Below, piece after piece: positions 33,115 to 44,200 of a DNA stretch of 64,000 bases. The stretch is from Branchiostoma floridae. Taxonomy: Eukaryota; Chordata; Leptocardii; Amphioxiformes; Branchiostomatidae. Position 1 is the stretch's first letter; every line of letters begins with the position of its first letter. The position numbers and the translations under genes were made by a program. Under the pieces are notes generated by a model. That model was not told where the DNA came from. It did no database searches and saw only the letters and a list, made by a program, of their open reading frames with translations. The DNA lies in assembly GCF_000003815.2 (NCBI RefSeq), contig NC_049981.1, forward strand, positions 12,915,304 to 12,979,303. Direction: 5' to 3'.

Positions 33115-35215
33115 TCTTTACTTGTGCGCCACTGGTCCCTATAGACATGGGAGTATTAGTAGTTATGATACAGTTCTTAGACATAGGTAAACAGGTGTAA
33201 ACAAGGCTGCTAGAGTGCCCAAAACTACATCACTTCTTGTTGACTTCAAAAGTTATCTACCAAAAAAGAAACATCGCAAGCCGAAGACAAATGATGAAAA
33301 ACTGAAGATCTGATGCATTGCAAATAATATCCACCAGGAGGCCCAAGCTTGACATTGAGCTGTCTTCCCAAGACCTACCCAGAAACCAAATACACGTACC
33401 ATCACAATCCATCAAGCCGAACGTTATGCTGACCTCGATAAACGCTACTCACATACGGAGGATGCACCCGAAACAACACCTCCATTGAATTGAGGTTTTC
33501 CCTACTTAACACATATAGATAAACAAGCTACGTTGACAAAAGTGGTAAATATGAAAATAGATAAGAAGTACCCTGTGTATCGATCTCTATTGCAAAAAAA
33601 TGTTCAATTTTCTACTCATAAGGGAGGATGTACATGTAACATTACACAGGTAAGGAAGGAACAAGGCGCTATCCTACCAGACCAGATCCGTCACGCTCAA
33701 AAACCGACCAGGTGTGCCGGGGGGAGTAGTGCACGGGTCACCGAGCAGGGCAAATACTGGTATTGGATTCACTATGCATTATCAACTTAACAAAAATACA
33801 GGGTCTTCTAACTGATGATCTACACAGACACGAAGGTATATACAAGCAAACTCAGCATACGTACATTTTAGTATGAATATGAATCATGTAGGGTTTAACT
33901 ATTGATAGTGATTTCTATGATCTATACACAGTGCATACTACAAGGATTAATTGTATCTCCTCTTAAAGAATTGTGTTTAGCTATAGAATAAAAAGTGTTC
34001 AATTCTTTTTTTTTTAAGCGGGACAACAAATTACTGTTTCATTTGCAGTCTCGGTTCCATTCGCAAAGTGACGCTGCAGCAACCCTACCCAAAAAGAAGG
34101 GACCANNNNNNNNNNNNNNNNNNNNNNNNNNNNNNNNNNNNNNNNNNNNNNNNNNNNNNNNNNNNNNNNNNNNNNNNNNNNNNNNNNNNNNNNNNNNNNN
34201 NNNNNNNTACAGTGATGTGTGGTTGTTTCTGGGTTTGACAACTCAACAAAAGCTAATCATCGTCAGACAAGTCTCATATTAAACTGTAACGGACATGAGA
34301 GCCAACATTGCACAGGCTCAGCTCCTGATATAGACCAGATATAATTTATAGATATTGCTTATAACTTGATCTTATTAAAGTCACTCGGATCCCTATCATT
34401 CTTCGGGCCGTCAGGAACTAAAGAGAGGATGGAAGCAGACAGACAGGCCCACCTTCAGTACATCTCACACATTGATTTATCTATCCACACTTGCTACTAT
34501 TCACATCGACCACGACAATAAGCACCAACTGACACTGACTTGTCCGTGTTGTGAGGCCGGCCTCGGTAGGGTTGAACAAATGTCAGGAAACGTTCTTCGG
34601 TGAAATGTGGTCTCCGATGTAACAAATAAACTATCACCTGCTGAACAGAACAGTAGACAGGTGAGACAGACAGGTACCAATCCGACGACCTGGGAAGGCG
34701 GAAGTGACATAGACGTGTTTGACCTCTGACCCGAAGTGGAAAGGCAGCGCGTAAACCTTATCTCCAAGCAGATACGATGCATAGAGTTCTAGGGTTTACC
34801 CGTGCTATTGAGTTGCTTTTCTACGTACCAATACGTGTGTAATTCCTTTGGAAAGGGGGTTGTTATCTTGTAACGTTACATTTTATCCTTATTTGATACT
34901 AGAATGTTTTGTCCAGGGTTTCCCCCAGGGTAAATTCAACACAGTGGAGAAAAAACAACCAACCAACAAACTAAATACACTAATCGAGACGGACAAAAGC
35001 CGAGAAATATGGAGCCGGACCGATAGAGTCAAATGACACAACCTTTTCACATGAAAAATCTAGTTTTAATACCAACATGTACCAGAAATATAAGTATCAG
35101 TATCAGTTCAAAACACAACACTTTCAAGTAAACAGGTCAAAGTAGCAATGTGCTTGCACTGGGAGCAACTACATGATGCTAACATTTATGACTAACGTAT
35201 CATGAATATTTCTCT
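33115..35215. other. Upstream of the SDR gene; no further gene recognised
   Basis: Contains a copy of the interspersed family (about 33325-33450, minus; CCACCAGGAGGCCCAAGCTT and AGCCGAACGTTATGCTGACC) and an assembly gap. Untranslated first exons or promoter elements of the SDR gene may lie here; a possible acceptor TCTATAG precedes exon 1, but no upstream exon can be fixed. Confidence 0.4.
34106..34207. other. Assembly gap (N run)
   Basis: About 100 undetermined bases. Confidence 0.99.
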
Positions 35216-35225
35216 TGATGATAAA

Positions 35226-35275
35226 ATGGATGGATGGATGGATGGATGGACGGACGGACAAATAGATAGATAGTC
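35226..35275. repeat. GGAT/GGAC/GATA tetranucleotide repeat
   Basis: GGATGGATGGATGGATGGAT then GGACGGACGGAC and AGATAGATAG, directly after the stop codon of the Ly6-mucin gene (minus strand), probably in its 3' UTR. Confidence 0.9.
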
Positions 35276-35277
35276 GA

Positions 35278-37974
35278 TTAAACTGTCTGTAATAATTGTT
35301 CGTCTCCCCACGCCTGTACAGGCGGCATATCCCGCCTGTGCCGCTCGGTGGCGCTATTCTGAGAAGGTCTCTGTTCACCTGATGTGCCGTCCACTTCTTC
35401 TTCCCCTGGATTCCCTCTTTCCTCCTCATCATGCTGTTTCTTGCGCTTTTGTCTTATACAGAGGTAAATCGCGACAGCCACCGAGAAGACAACGGCAATA
35501 CTCAAGACGACGTTCCAAATGAAAAACTCTATCCTCATGCCCCAGATGAAGTTCTCTGTCAACCCCATGCTAGCAACTGGTGTAGTCTTGACAGAAGTAT
35601 TTGTTGACGAAGCCCGAGCAGTTCCGACTTCGCTGTCGGCCGTCTCCGTCGAAACATCGGGATCTGTCGTCATTTCGGCGGTTACCATGGTGGGCGATTG
35701 CTGAGTTGTTGCTCTAGGAGTTGTGGTTAGAGTGGTAACCTTGGTGGTTGTAATTGATGTAATTTGTAAGGTGGGCGTAGTTGATGTAGTTGCTACGGTG
35801 GTTGTTGCTGGTGTGGTTGTAGTTGGCGTAGTTGATGCAGTTTTTAAGGTGGGTGCATTTGGTAATGTGGTTGTAGTGTGCAAGGTGGTCATAGTGTGTA
35901 AGGTGGTTGTAGTGTGTAAGGTGTCTGTAGTTGGTGTAGTTGGTAACGGGGTTGTAGTTGGTGTAGTTAGTAAGGTTGTTGTAGTTGGTAAGGTGGTTGT
36001 AGTGCGCCGTAAGCTGGTTGTGGGCTTCGTTGTTGGTACGATGGTTGTTGTTTGTAAAACGCTCGTAGTTGGTAAGGTTGTTGTAGTTGGTAAGGTTGTT
36101 GTAGTTGGTAAGGTGGTTGTAGTTGGTAAGGTGGTTGTAGTTGGTAAGGTGGTTGTAGTGCGCCGTAAGCTGGTTGTGGGCTTCGTTGATGGTACGATGG
36201 TTGTTGTTTGTAAAACGCTCGTAGTTGGTAAGGTGGTTGTGGTTGGTAAGTTGTTTGTTGTTGGTAAGGTGGTCGTGGGTTGTGTGGTTCGTAAGGTGGT
36301 TGGTGACGCTGTGTCATCAAGGGCGGTCGGTGTAGTTGGTGCTACAACCGTGGTTGTCTCCATAGTGGTGGGACGAACGGTGGTAGCTGACAGAGCGTAG
36401 ATCTCATCGTTACAGAGATCCGTCCTGCAGCACTGGGCACCGCCTGGTGGCAACAACAGGACACTCTCATAAACCTTACCGGAAATACAGCACGTTTCAT
36501 ATGTTTCCATGTATGTCTGGACCACGATATGGTCTTGGATTTTGGGTGGCAGATAGCATTTGATGTCAGGACGAAGTAGTGCATTTTGAGGCCCACTAGC
36601 GGTTGGTTTTTCAACTGCATGGGCGTTTCTGTCAACAATTTTCAAAGAGGAAAATTGAAGAAAGGAACGATGAAATTTTATTATTTTAGACATGCAGGTG
36701 CATTATTTCTTTAAAACAAGCGCATCAAGATTTCAAGATAAGACAGACAATACAAGCTGTAGACTATACGTACTTGCGACTGCCTGAGCACTAGCACACG
36801 TGGAAGCGATCGCACATCCTCTCGAGATGTAGTCCGTAGGTAGGTCCAACAGGGTGGTCTGGAAAAAAGACAGTCAAAACATACTGATGGTGATGGATGT
36901 ATATGGAAGTACATTCACATAAGTGAAGGCACACAGATACAAACATTGTAACAAAGTACACATACCGACACTGAGAAGACTTCTAATAACAATCTAAAAT
37001 ATGAGTTCTGAAACTACTCTGATAACAATGTTGTTAGTGAGGCCTCAACATTGACAACAGATAAACAAGACTTAATCATCAAGACGAAAGACAAATAAGA
37101 CATCCATTCAGCCTTTGAGACTTTCGGCATTCGAGGAGTAGATGTTGTAAAAACACCAACAGCATTTAACTTTCTTTAGGAAAGAAAGCGCCGCCATACA
37201 GGAATGTTCCACTCCAATAATCTCCTTAAGAGAACATAACAAGAGTCTCAAAAGCTATATGTGGGATGTTTTCTTTTGAACCAAGCATAAGGGCATTGGT
37301 GTTGTCTTTCTGTTCCGTCTTAAATTGTGTGAAACTGTTGTGTTAGGCTATAGCATACAAGCAAGTCTGAAATACGTTTTTGTGCGTAGTTTGAGCGTCT
37401 CGTGGCCACGATACAAAATACAGCAGTTACGTTTAACGTCTTTATTGCATTTATGGAGTTTTACTCTGTACCAAAGTCAAGTTCTACCTATAAAAATGTG
37501 TCCTACGTCTTTACAAGTCTGACTGACCTGACAGGTATCCTCGTAAAACTCGCATGTTTCTGTACTGTGCGAGCTGGGGTCCTGAACACAGGCGTAGAAA
37601 CCACTCTCACTCTGTAAATATGTGCAGGTATAGCAGGACAGGCCTCTCGTACCACCTATGGCTGAAAGGGAGTTATTTAAAAAAAATCAGGGTCTTGAGG
37701 TTCTGGGGTGACATGAAAACATTCGACGATGACGTTCACTGGTTAGTCGGCTAAAGAAAATTCTCTGAAAGATACCGTCCGCATACACACACACACACAC
37801 ACACATGCGTACGCACATACACGCGCGCATGCACACACACACACACACACACATCTTTTGCCCATCATTCCATCGCAGCTTGCATTTTAAGAGTTTTGTT
37901 TTCCTACAGGAGGAAGTCAACAACTTACCAACGAGTAGAACCGCTAGGAAACAGCCAACAACAGAGATCGCCAT
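35278..37974 (-). CDS. Ly6/uPAR-domain mucin-like membrane protein, 537 aa
   Basis: Four exons on minus: 37929-37974, 37528-37655, 36770-36858 and 35278-36628. Borders are GT-AG (exon 3 uses the weaker donor GTATAG, required by the frame), and the sum is 1614 nt. Exon 1 encodes a signal peptide (MAISVVGCFLAVLLV). The mature chain opens with LSCYTC (residues 21-26), the hallmark start of Ly6/uPAR three-finger domains, and the module closes with CCRTDLCN (154-161). At about 139 residues it is longer than a usual single three-finger domain, with extra cysteines between. Residues about 165-450 are a Thr/Pro mucin stalk built from LPTTTT units, including two copies of a TSVLQTTTIVP block. A membrane segment (about 456-479, NVVLSIAVVFSVAVAIYLCI) and a 58-residue charged tail (RQKRKKQHDEEE) follow. 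Most Ly6 proteins are GPI-anchored, so this type I layout is unusual. The ligand is unknown. Confidence 0.85.
35715..36300 (-). repeat. Mucin-encoding 18-bp tandem repeats
   Basis: On plus, GTTGGTAAGGTGGTTGTA units recur many times; on minus they encode TTTLPT. A longer block of about 120-200 bp (SVLQTTTIVP...PTTSLRRTTTTLP) is duplicated. The coding strand has strong C/A over G/T skew. Confidence 0.85.
37782..37852. repeat. CA-rich microsatellite with CG steps
   Basis: Two (CA)n runs flank TGCGTACGCACATACACGCG, an alternating purine-pyrimidine tract in intron 1 of the Ly6-mucin gene. Confidence 0.9.
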
Positions 37975-38106
37975 GTTAAATCTGACATCCTGTCAGTGAA
38001 CTGTTCTCTCTCCTTTATCCCGCTACCCCTTCTATCTCAGTCTCTGATCTGCCCTTAGTAGTATTTCTGACTTTTTGTGTAGTTCTCAAAGCCGTTTTGT
38101 CGTATC

Positions 38107-38140
38107 AAGGAGGTTGAAAGATCCGTCTTTCAACCTCCTT
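38107..38140. repeat. Perfect 15-bp hairpin with 4-base loop
   Basis: AAGGAGGTTGAAAGA and TCTTTCAACCTCCTT are exact reverse complements around TCCG. Lies about 130 bp upstream of the start codon of the Ly6-mucin gene. Confidence 0.9.
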
Positions 38141-38149
38141 AGTCGTATT

Positions 38150-41050
38150 GTATGAATCTGTCTCTCAATATGTTAAAAGGCTGTCTTTGTTTTGAGGTCG
38201 GCATCTTTTGTGGTGACACGCGCCTAGAACAACTCAGGCATGGCCTCTCTTTTATCACTTTACTAGTACCACATCTTTGGCACACAAAAAAACGTTAATT
38301 GTCTTCCAGAAAATCGCTCTTTTCACGTTTGGGATCGCATGCTTTCTGCAGCGCCGCCTTGCGATTAAAAGTAGCTGCAGTTCCGAGGACGGGGGGCGCA
38401 AGAGAACTACCGAAACATCGATATTTCATGATTATCTTTAGGCCGTGCATAAAGAACTGCAATATCCACTGATTTACCTACCTGATGAAACTATTCATCT
38501 CAACACGTCCGGCGCGAAATGAGTTTGTGTGAACTGGGGCAGCCCCTCCAATCCGTCACTCAGCGGTGTGAAACCGCGCATATACCGCACAGACAGACCC
38601 CCATACAGCAGAGCCCAGACGTGACAACACCATCTGTACAGCAATCACGGTACAATAATGAATCCTCGCCTTCTGTCGATACTAACGACAAATCAAAAGC
38701 GTATAGCTGTGTACACAACCCCATTATGGAACGCGATGAAGGGAGAGATTTTCCAGATTAGTTTATTGACTTTCCGCACAAGATTGAAATGGTTAGCATT
38801 TCCACATGGCTGTTACGTATATATCAGTCAGTAGATATTAGGGGTGATATTGCCAGTATGGATATAGAGTATATAAACGTATATTTCCATGCAGAGCACA
38901 GTGGAGAAAGGTGAAAGACTGAATGCAGCTTCTGTTCAAAGACTGTAGATGCAGAATACAGTGAATGATGATGATGATATATGTCATGTCTAATGTTAAT
39001 TCTCATTATTCTACCGGGTACGCTCAGACCGCCACATTACGAATAGTGTTATCAAAGGCGTATCAAGAATGTCTTAAACGCCTGTATACCTTGGGGATTA
39101 CTTACGCTAAAATCGCACATATCCTTAACTTCTTAATTTTATACCCTCGACAAGAATGTTATGTCTTAATAGGCACCGCTTGTGCGTAGCTGTGCGTGGA
39201 CAACATAACTCAAGAAATTGTGGATGGATCCTAATGACATTTGGTCTGTGTGTAGGGGTCTGAAAAAACGAAGGTCAGGTTCGAAAACGGGCACCTACTT
39301 TTTTTTATATGTGACGATCTTAGGGTACCCGGCGCAATAATGAGAGTTGGTGTTACAGACTAAAAGAAATAACCTCCCCTCTCAAAACGTGTGAGTAGTA
39401 TCGCCTATCATTAGGTTTCGTTGCACCACCACAGGCCGTGCCCTCCCGATCATGTAAGTACGCTATTGGTCCAGAGAACCTTTCAGTCTGTCAGTCATAA
39501 TCAGTACGTACGTAAACGTGATATGACAGGTTACTAATACCCCCTGTTTCAGGCCTAGCGCGGTGTGTGAAGTGATTGTGAAATGACATAGCCTGGGGCT
39601 AGGCAAGGACCGGTTTTTCTACCGCTGTCCGTAAACGTCCGGTGTGACGAGACATCCGTTGGCCAGTGTGTGTGCTCATGTTGTTTATATCACCAGGTCA
39701 GTACACAAATGTTTCAACCCACTCTGGTTCGATCTTGTAGTTTTTCTCTTCTGGTACAATTTTGGTGCGAAACTACTTGTCTTCTAAGATAGATTAATCA
39801 ATTGGTTATTTCGGTACTTTAATAGGGATAGTATCGCGGTATGTGAAGATGGTTTGAATATTTGCACATGTACACCCCACCCCTACCACGCGTTCGCTCG
39901 TTCTAATCATCTTGTAGAGAGTTAATTTATTAGCGAGTAAGTGTGAGTGAGTGGCTAAGTAAGCAAGTGAGTGAGTGAATGAATGAAAGAGTAAGTGATC
40001 GAGTGTGTAAGAAAGAGAGAGAGAGTGTGTGTGTGTGTGTGTATGTGTGTGTGATAGAGAGCGTGTGAACAAGTGTGGACAAATAGATGAATGACCTCAC
40101 GTGTGATCTAGAATAAACAATTATGACGTGCACGGCTGGTTGGTTGCTATTTCTGAAAAAAATATGTACAGTCCTTGTAATAAGAAAACACCTCGGTTCT
40201 TGTAGACTGCATTATCTTGTTATTTGCTTCATTTAAACAGAACAGAACTCGGACGGTATTAAGACCATGGTTGTTGTTGTTTTCAGACCAGGTATTCCTG
40301 TATTAGTGAAACACCTGTCAGCATTTGAGGACAGATTGTGAAGAAATTTGTAAGAAGATCTGGCCAGGTCGAGTGAAGACACACAGGTGAGTTTACCTAG
40401 CCCATGGCGAAACGTTTACCTTTCTTCTTAAGTCGTATCATTGCATTCTGGTGTTATCTCTAGTGGACAGGGTGTTATTGTTGTCAACATGACCCGAATA
40501 TCTTACATTCAGCGACAACTCTACCAATACTATCTACATGGTTATCGCTTGTGTGCACATATCTTTATTTGATAAATTTAAACCTATATGTCTACAAACA
40601 TACACACACACAAAGCGACCAAGCTTGACTTATCTAACTAATGTTTCATAAATACTCAAACACCAATACAAAGAATATATTCAGTGCAATAAAATTCTTC
40701 AATCTTTTGATGAATACTTCAAATTCATTGCAATTCGTGTACCATACTATCTAGCAACATAGCTGTAATTTTATTCCAAGACATATCACAAAAATATCAT
40801 CTAAACTAATTCAGATAAACACTTTTATTTGTTGATACTATGCGATGACCTTGTATGATTCAGTGGAAGACATTCCAAAACAAATTCCTCAAAATTAAAA
40901 CATCTACATGGTCTACCGAGAACCTATCCACCAGTGCATAGCGTTAAAGGGTAGTTTGGTAGCGATGAAAAGACGGAACAATGTTTCCTGTACAACTATA
41001 TTTACCAAATATTGAAGGTCTTCCAAGTACTTTGAACGTAACAAATTCAC
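38150..41050. other. Gene-poor stretch with possible non-coding exons
   Basis: No protein gene is supported. A 100-nt segment at 40287-40386 is flanked by a good acceptor (TTGTTTTCAG) and donor (GTGAGT) on plus but is closed by stops in all three frames. A further donor-like CACCAG/GTCAGT lies at 39694. A copy of the interspersed family is at about 39195-39325 (plus) and a GTGA/GT microsatellite at 39934-40055. Confidence 0.35.
39934..40055. repeat. GTGA-rich and GT microsatellite
   Basis: GAGTGAGTG, AAGTAAGCAAGTGAGTGAG, then GAGAGAGAG and a (GT)n run. Confidence 0.85.
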
Positions 41051-41057
41051 ACACTAA

Positions 41058-42123
41058 AGCCCCGGTCACAAAGCGCGTACGATTCCTTGCGATTCCTTCC
41101 GATGCGCAGGATAAGCGCAGTGCGTCGTAAGTCGGGGGAGAATCGGAAGCAATGGTTTAAGTATATAAAGCCGTGGTCACAAAGCGCGTAGTGCATCGCA
41201 CGATGAGGTCATAAGAGCGTGCCTGCGTCAATCGCAGTGGATCATAGTAAATCGGGGAGCGTCGTATGGCGAAAAATAGAGCTGAAATGGATTTTGAACA
41301 TGTTCAAAATTTCGCTATCGTCGTAAGATTTTATTTGCCCCCATAGCAGAGTTCATTACGGCAATTTTTGTCTACTGATGAGGTTATAGATTTATGATTT
41401 TTTAGCATGTTGTGATGGTTTCAGTTTTCCCTGATATTGTCGATATTGACGAAAAGGGGAAATATATCAGTCGCAACTGCCACAGTCGCAACCAGAGAAC
41501 AGCGAGCCACGCACAGGTGATGCAGACAATTGTTTGATCGCTTCATGCACGTGCGTTTGTAATTAGATCAAATCTCAGCTCTCGTCGGTCTTGCGTCAGT
41601 TTACCATAATCGTAATAACCATGGGGACAACTCGAACATAAAGGCAGGCTCTATGAGTCGGAAATATATATGATATAATGCTTATCATTTGATTTTTGTA
41701 TGATGGCATCTTTTTGTTGATAGCATATCATGATCATGACGATCTTCGAAAGAGCCTGACACGTAGAGCCGGCAAGCAGGCCGAGATAACCATACCAGTA
41801 CTCACGCTTGATTTGAAATTTTGCTTGTAATACTCTTGTTGTCATGGTCTTTTTTAATTTATTTTTACAGTTAAAGATATTATAGGAAGGTATTTAACAG
41901 CTATGTCCACATTTTGTTGGTTAAAGAAGCACAAAAGCGGTCAGACGGCTATACAGAAGAGACACAAGTGAAAAATCTTGCGACGCTGGAAAAATTTTGA
42001 ACACCATCCGATGCGTTGCGATGGCTTGCGATGCTTACGATTTTCTTGCGATGTACTGCGCTCATCGTACGATATGCGGAATAGTCCATCGCAACGAATC
42101 GTACGCGCTTTGTGACCGGGGCT
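41058..42123. mobile_element. Non-autonomous TIR transposon, PIF/Harbinger-like, 1066 bp
   Basis: The two ends are identical inverted repeats for 28 bp (begin AGCCCCGGTCACAAAGCGCG), then one mismatch and a further shared TTGCGAT. The element is flanked by TAA at 41055-41057 and 42124-42126, the TWA-type duplication of PIF/Harbinger elements. TTGCGAT(G) is repeated near both ends (about 41086, 42014, 42025, 42045 and inverted near 42092). No transposase frame is present. A second left-end copy (AGCCGTGGTCACAAAGCGCG) starts at 41169, again preceded by TAA. Confidence 0.8.
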
Positions 42124-42559
42124 TAACGGACGGGCTATTCCATAATGTGGCGTTCTAGTGTAGCAGAGAGTATTGTAAGTTATATATGTAAACCAAATAA
42201 AAACGCTCTAGGTGCGGTGCACTACATGAGTTCTGGTCTAGGTAGTACATAGCAATTCGATACGATTCCGTGCAACTCCTAGTAAACGTATCAATATATT
42301 CTCCGGGCATACTGAAATATTTTACCATCAGTTATTGAGTATACCCGTAAAGGTGCTACATGTAGTTATACGGATAAAATTGCACCGAAGTCTGTCAAAT
42401 TGCCGTATATACTGCACAAATGAACTTCAACCGTCTTTCAATACCTGATCTAAAGTACTGAGGAAGGTTTAAGTCTCAGGGGAAATCAAGACAGATCATT
42501 GTACACATTCAACAAGTAAAATCCATTTTCAAACACAGATGGGTTCAAGAGTACATGAA

Positions 42560-42660
42560 AAGGGTATAGCCAGAAATGCCGGGAGTCGAACCCGTGACCC
42601 CTCGATCCCATGACATTTCGAACGATTCCAAGTGCATCAGCCATGATATGATATTCATTA
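42560..42660 (-). mobile_element. tRNA-like SINE remnant
   Basis: On minus, TGGCTGATGCACTTGGAATC resembles an A box and GGGTTCGACTCCC a B box. The acceptor arms do not pair, so a functional tRNA is not supported. Confidence 0.4.
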
Positions 42661-42772
42661 AATCAGATTTGCCCTGCCAGGAGCGGAGGTGATGACTTTG
42701 GTGGGGCGTGTTTGGAAAGGGTTTATCAAAATTGCACGGATCATTTCCCAATAATGACTGTGGAATGGGACT

Positions 42773-43090
42773 ATCAATCGGACATGTTTCAATGTCAAAG
42801 CGAATTGCATTGTACAGATTTTCAATTTTTGTGGTGTTCATCATAGAATATATATCCGGGACTGCCTAGTTGTAAGATTCACACGAAATTTTACAAAATC
42901 CATACGATTCACTACTAAGAATAATAGAACAATCAATCGGACATCATTCACTGTCAAAGCGAATTGCAATGTACAGATTTTCAGTTTTTATTGGTTTTTA
43001 CCGTTCATTATAGAACACATATCCAGAGCTGCCTAAATATAAGATTTATACGAAATTTTACAAAATCCATAGGATCCACTACTAAGAAAT
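42773..43090. repeat. Two-copy tandem duplication, about 159 bp
   Basis: ATCAATCGGACAT at 42773 and 42932 begin two similar units that share GTCAAAGCGAATTGCA, GTACAGATTTTCA, GAAATTTTACAAAATCCATA and ACTACTAAGAA. Confidence 0.8.
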
Positions 43091-43797
43091 TTTACCGAAT
43101 TCATAGAAGTTTGACGGAATTCATAAACGATACTCACTCAGCAGCATTAATATCTATATTAGTAGTGGGTCGTATGAAAATATTTTATGTATTCCGTAAA
43201 ACTCGTGTGAATTGTGAATAATTCTTATGGAAACTTTAACACCCTTGATACCGCACAAACGTTGCCTCACTTTTCAGGTTATGAGTTTTTTTATCGGTGA
43301 TATTATCTTCGAATATTGTTCAGATTTTATCAAAACGTTCGTCATTGAAGAAACCCCCTGCGTCACTAAGGCCATACTGAACATGCCAGATCTCGGTACC
43401 TATGTGTAATGATGGGGTTTGATGTATGCGGGATTATGACTGGCATCTGATTGTGTGGGGAGACTGCTGTAACCACGGGATTACCTTAATCCGGAACAGA
43501 TTGATGCGGCAGTGAGAGGATTACAGACTCATGTCTATCCTGTGCAGTAGTGAGGGGATTACAGACTGATCTCTATCCTGTGCCTGTGTCTGTCCACCTG
43601 CGCCGCGCTATGTCGGCGGTCGGGATGAGAGTCACGTTTGTCATGTAATCCTTCCTCATATAGCTTCCTAGCTCAATGCTTTGCTCTCTATATGAGATTC
43701 TTCGACGCTCCTCTTTCTCTACGTCGGTGCCTTCCTTCCTAAATAAATGCATACGTCGCTGGCGTTCTCCCTACATCCCTACCTCGATGGCTGAATG

Positions 43798-44200
43798 CCT
43801 CCCTGCCTGCCTGCCTCTCTCATCACCCTTCCTTCCTTCCTTCCCTCCGTTTTTCTCTTGTTTTGTTCCTTTTATTTCTTCTTCGAGCTTCTTCCTTCTA
43901 CTGACTCTCTCCCTTCCTGTCTTTATTCTTTCCTTCTTGCCTTCCTTCTTTCCCCACTCCCACATCCTTTCTCAATTTTCTCCCTGATTCTCTTGTTTCG
44001 TTCCTTTCATTTTTCCTTCGAATTCTTTCCTTCCACTCTTACTCCCTGCCTTCATTTATCCCCTCCCTTTTGCCTTGCTTCCTTCCTTCTTTCTCCACTT
44101 TTACATCATTCCTTCCTTTCCTCCATTATTCTCTTGTTTCTTTCCTTCCCTCCTTCATTCCTTCCTTTTCCACGCCGTTCCTCTTTTTGTGTCCTCCCTG
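43798..44200. repeat. Polypyrimidine (CCTT-rich) tract, about 400 bp
   Basis: Plus strand is dominated by CCTTCCTTCC, CTCTTGTTT and similar pyrimidine blocks, a strand-asymmetric low-complexity tract. Confidence 0.9.

Noticed and set aside
35723-36400. 225-codon open frame on plus
   Set aside because: Antisense of the mucin repeats; Val-rich low-complexity product caused by the 18-bp repeat.
38519-38761. 80-codon open frame on plus
   Set aside because: No domain or splice support; left unannotated.
42560-42660. tRNA gene on minus
   Set aside because: A and B boxes are present but acceptor stem does not pair; treated as SINE remnant.
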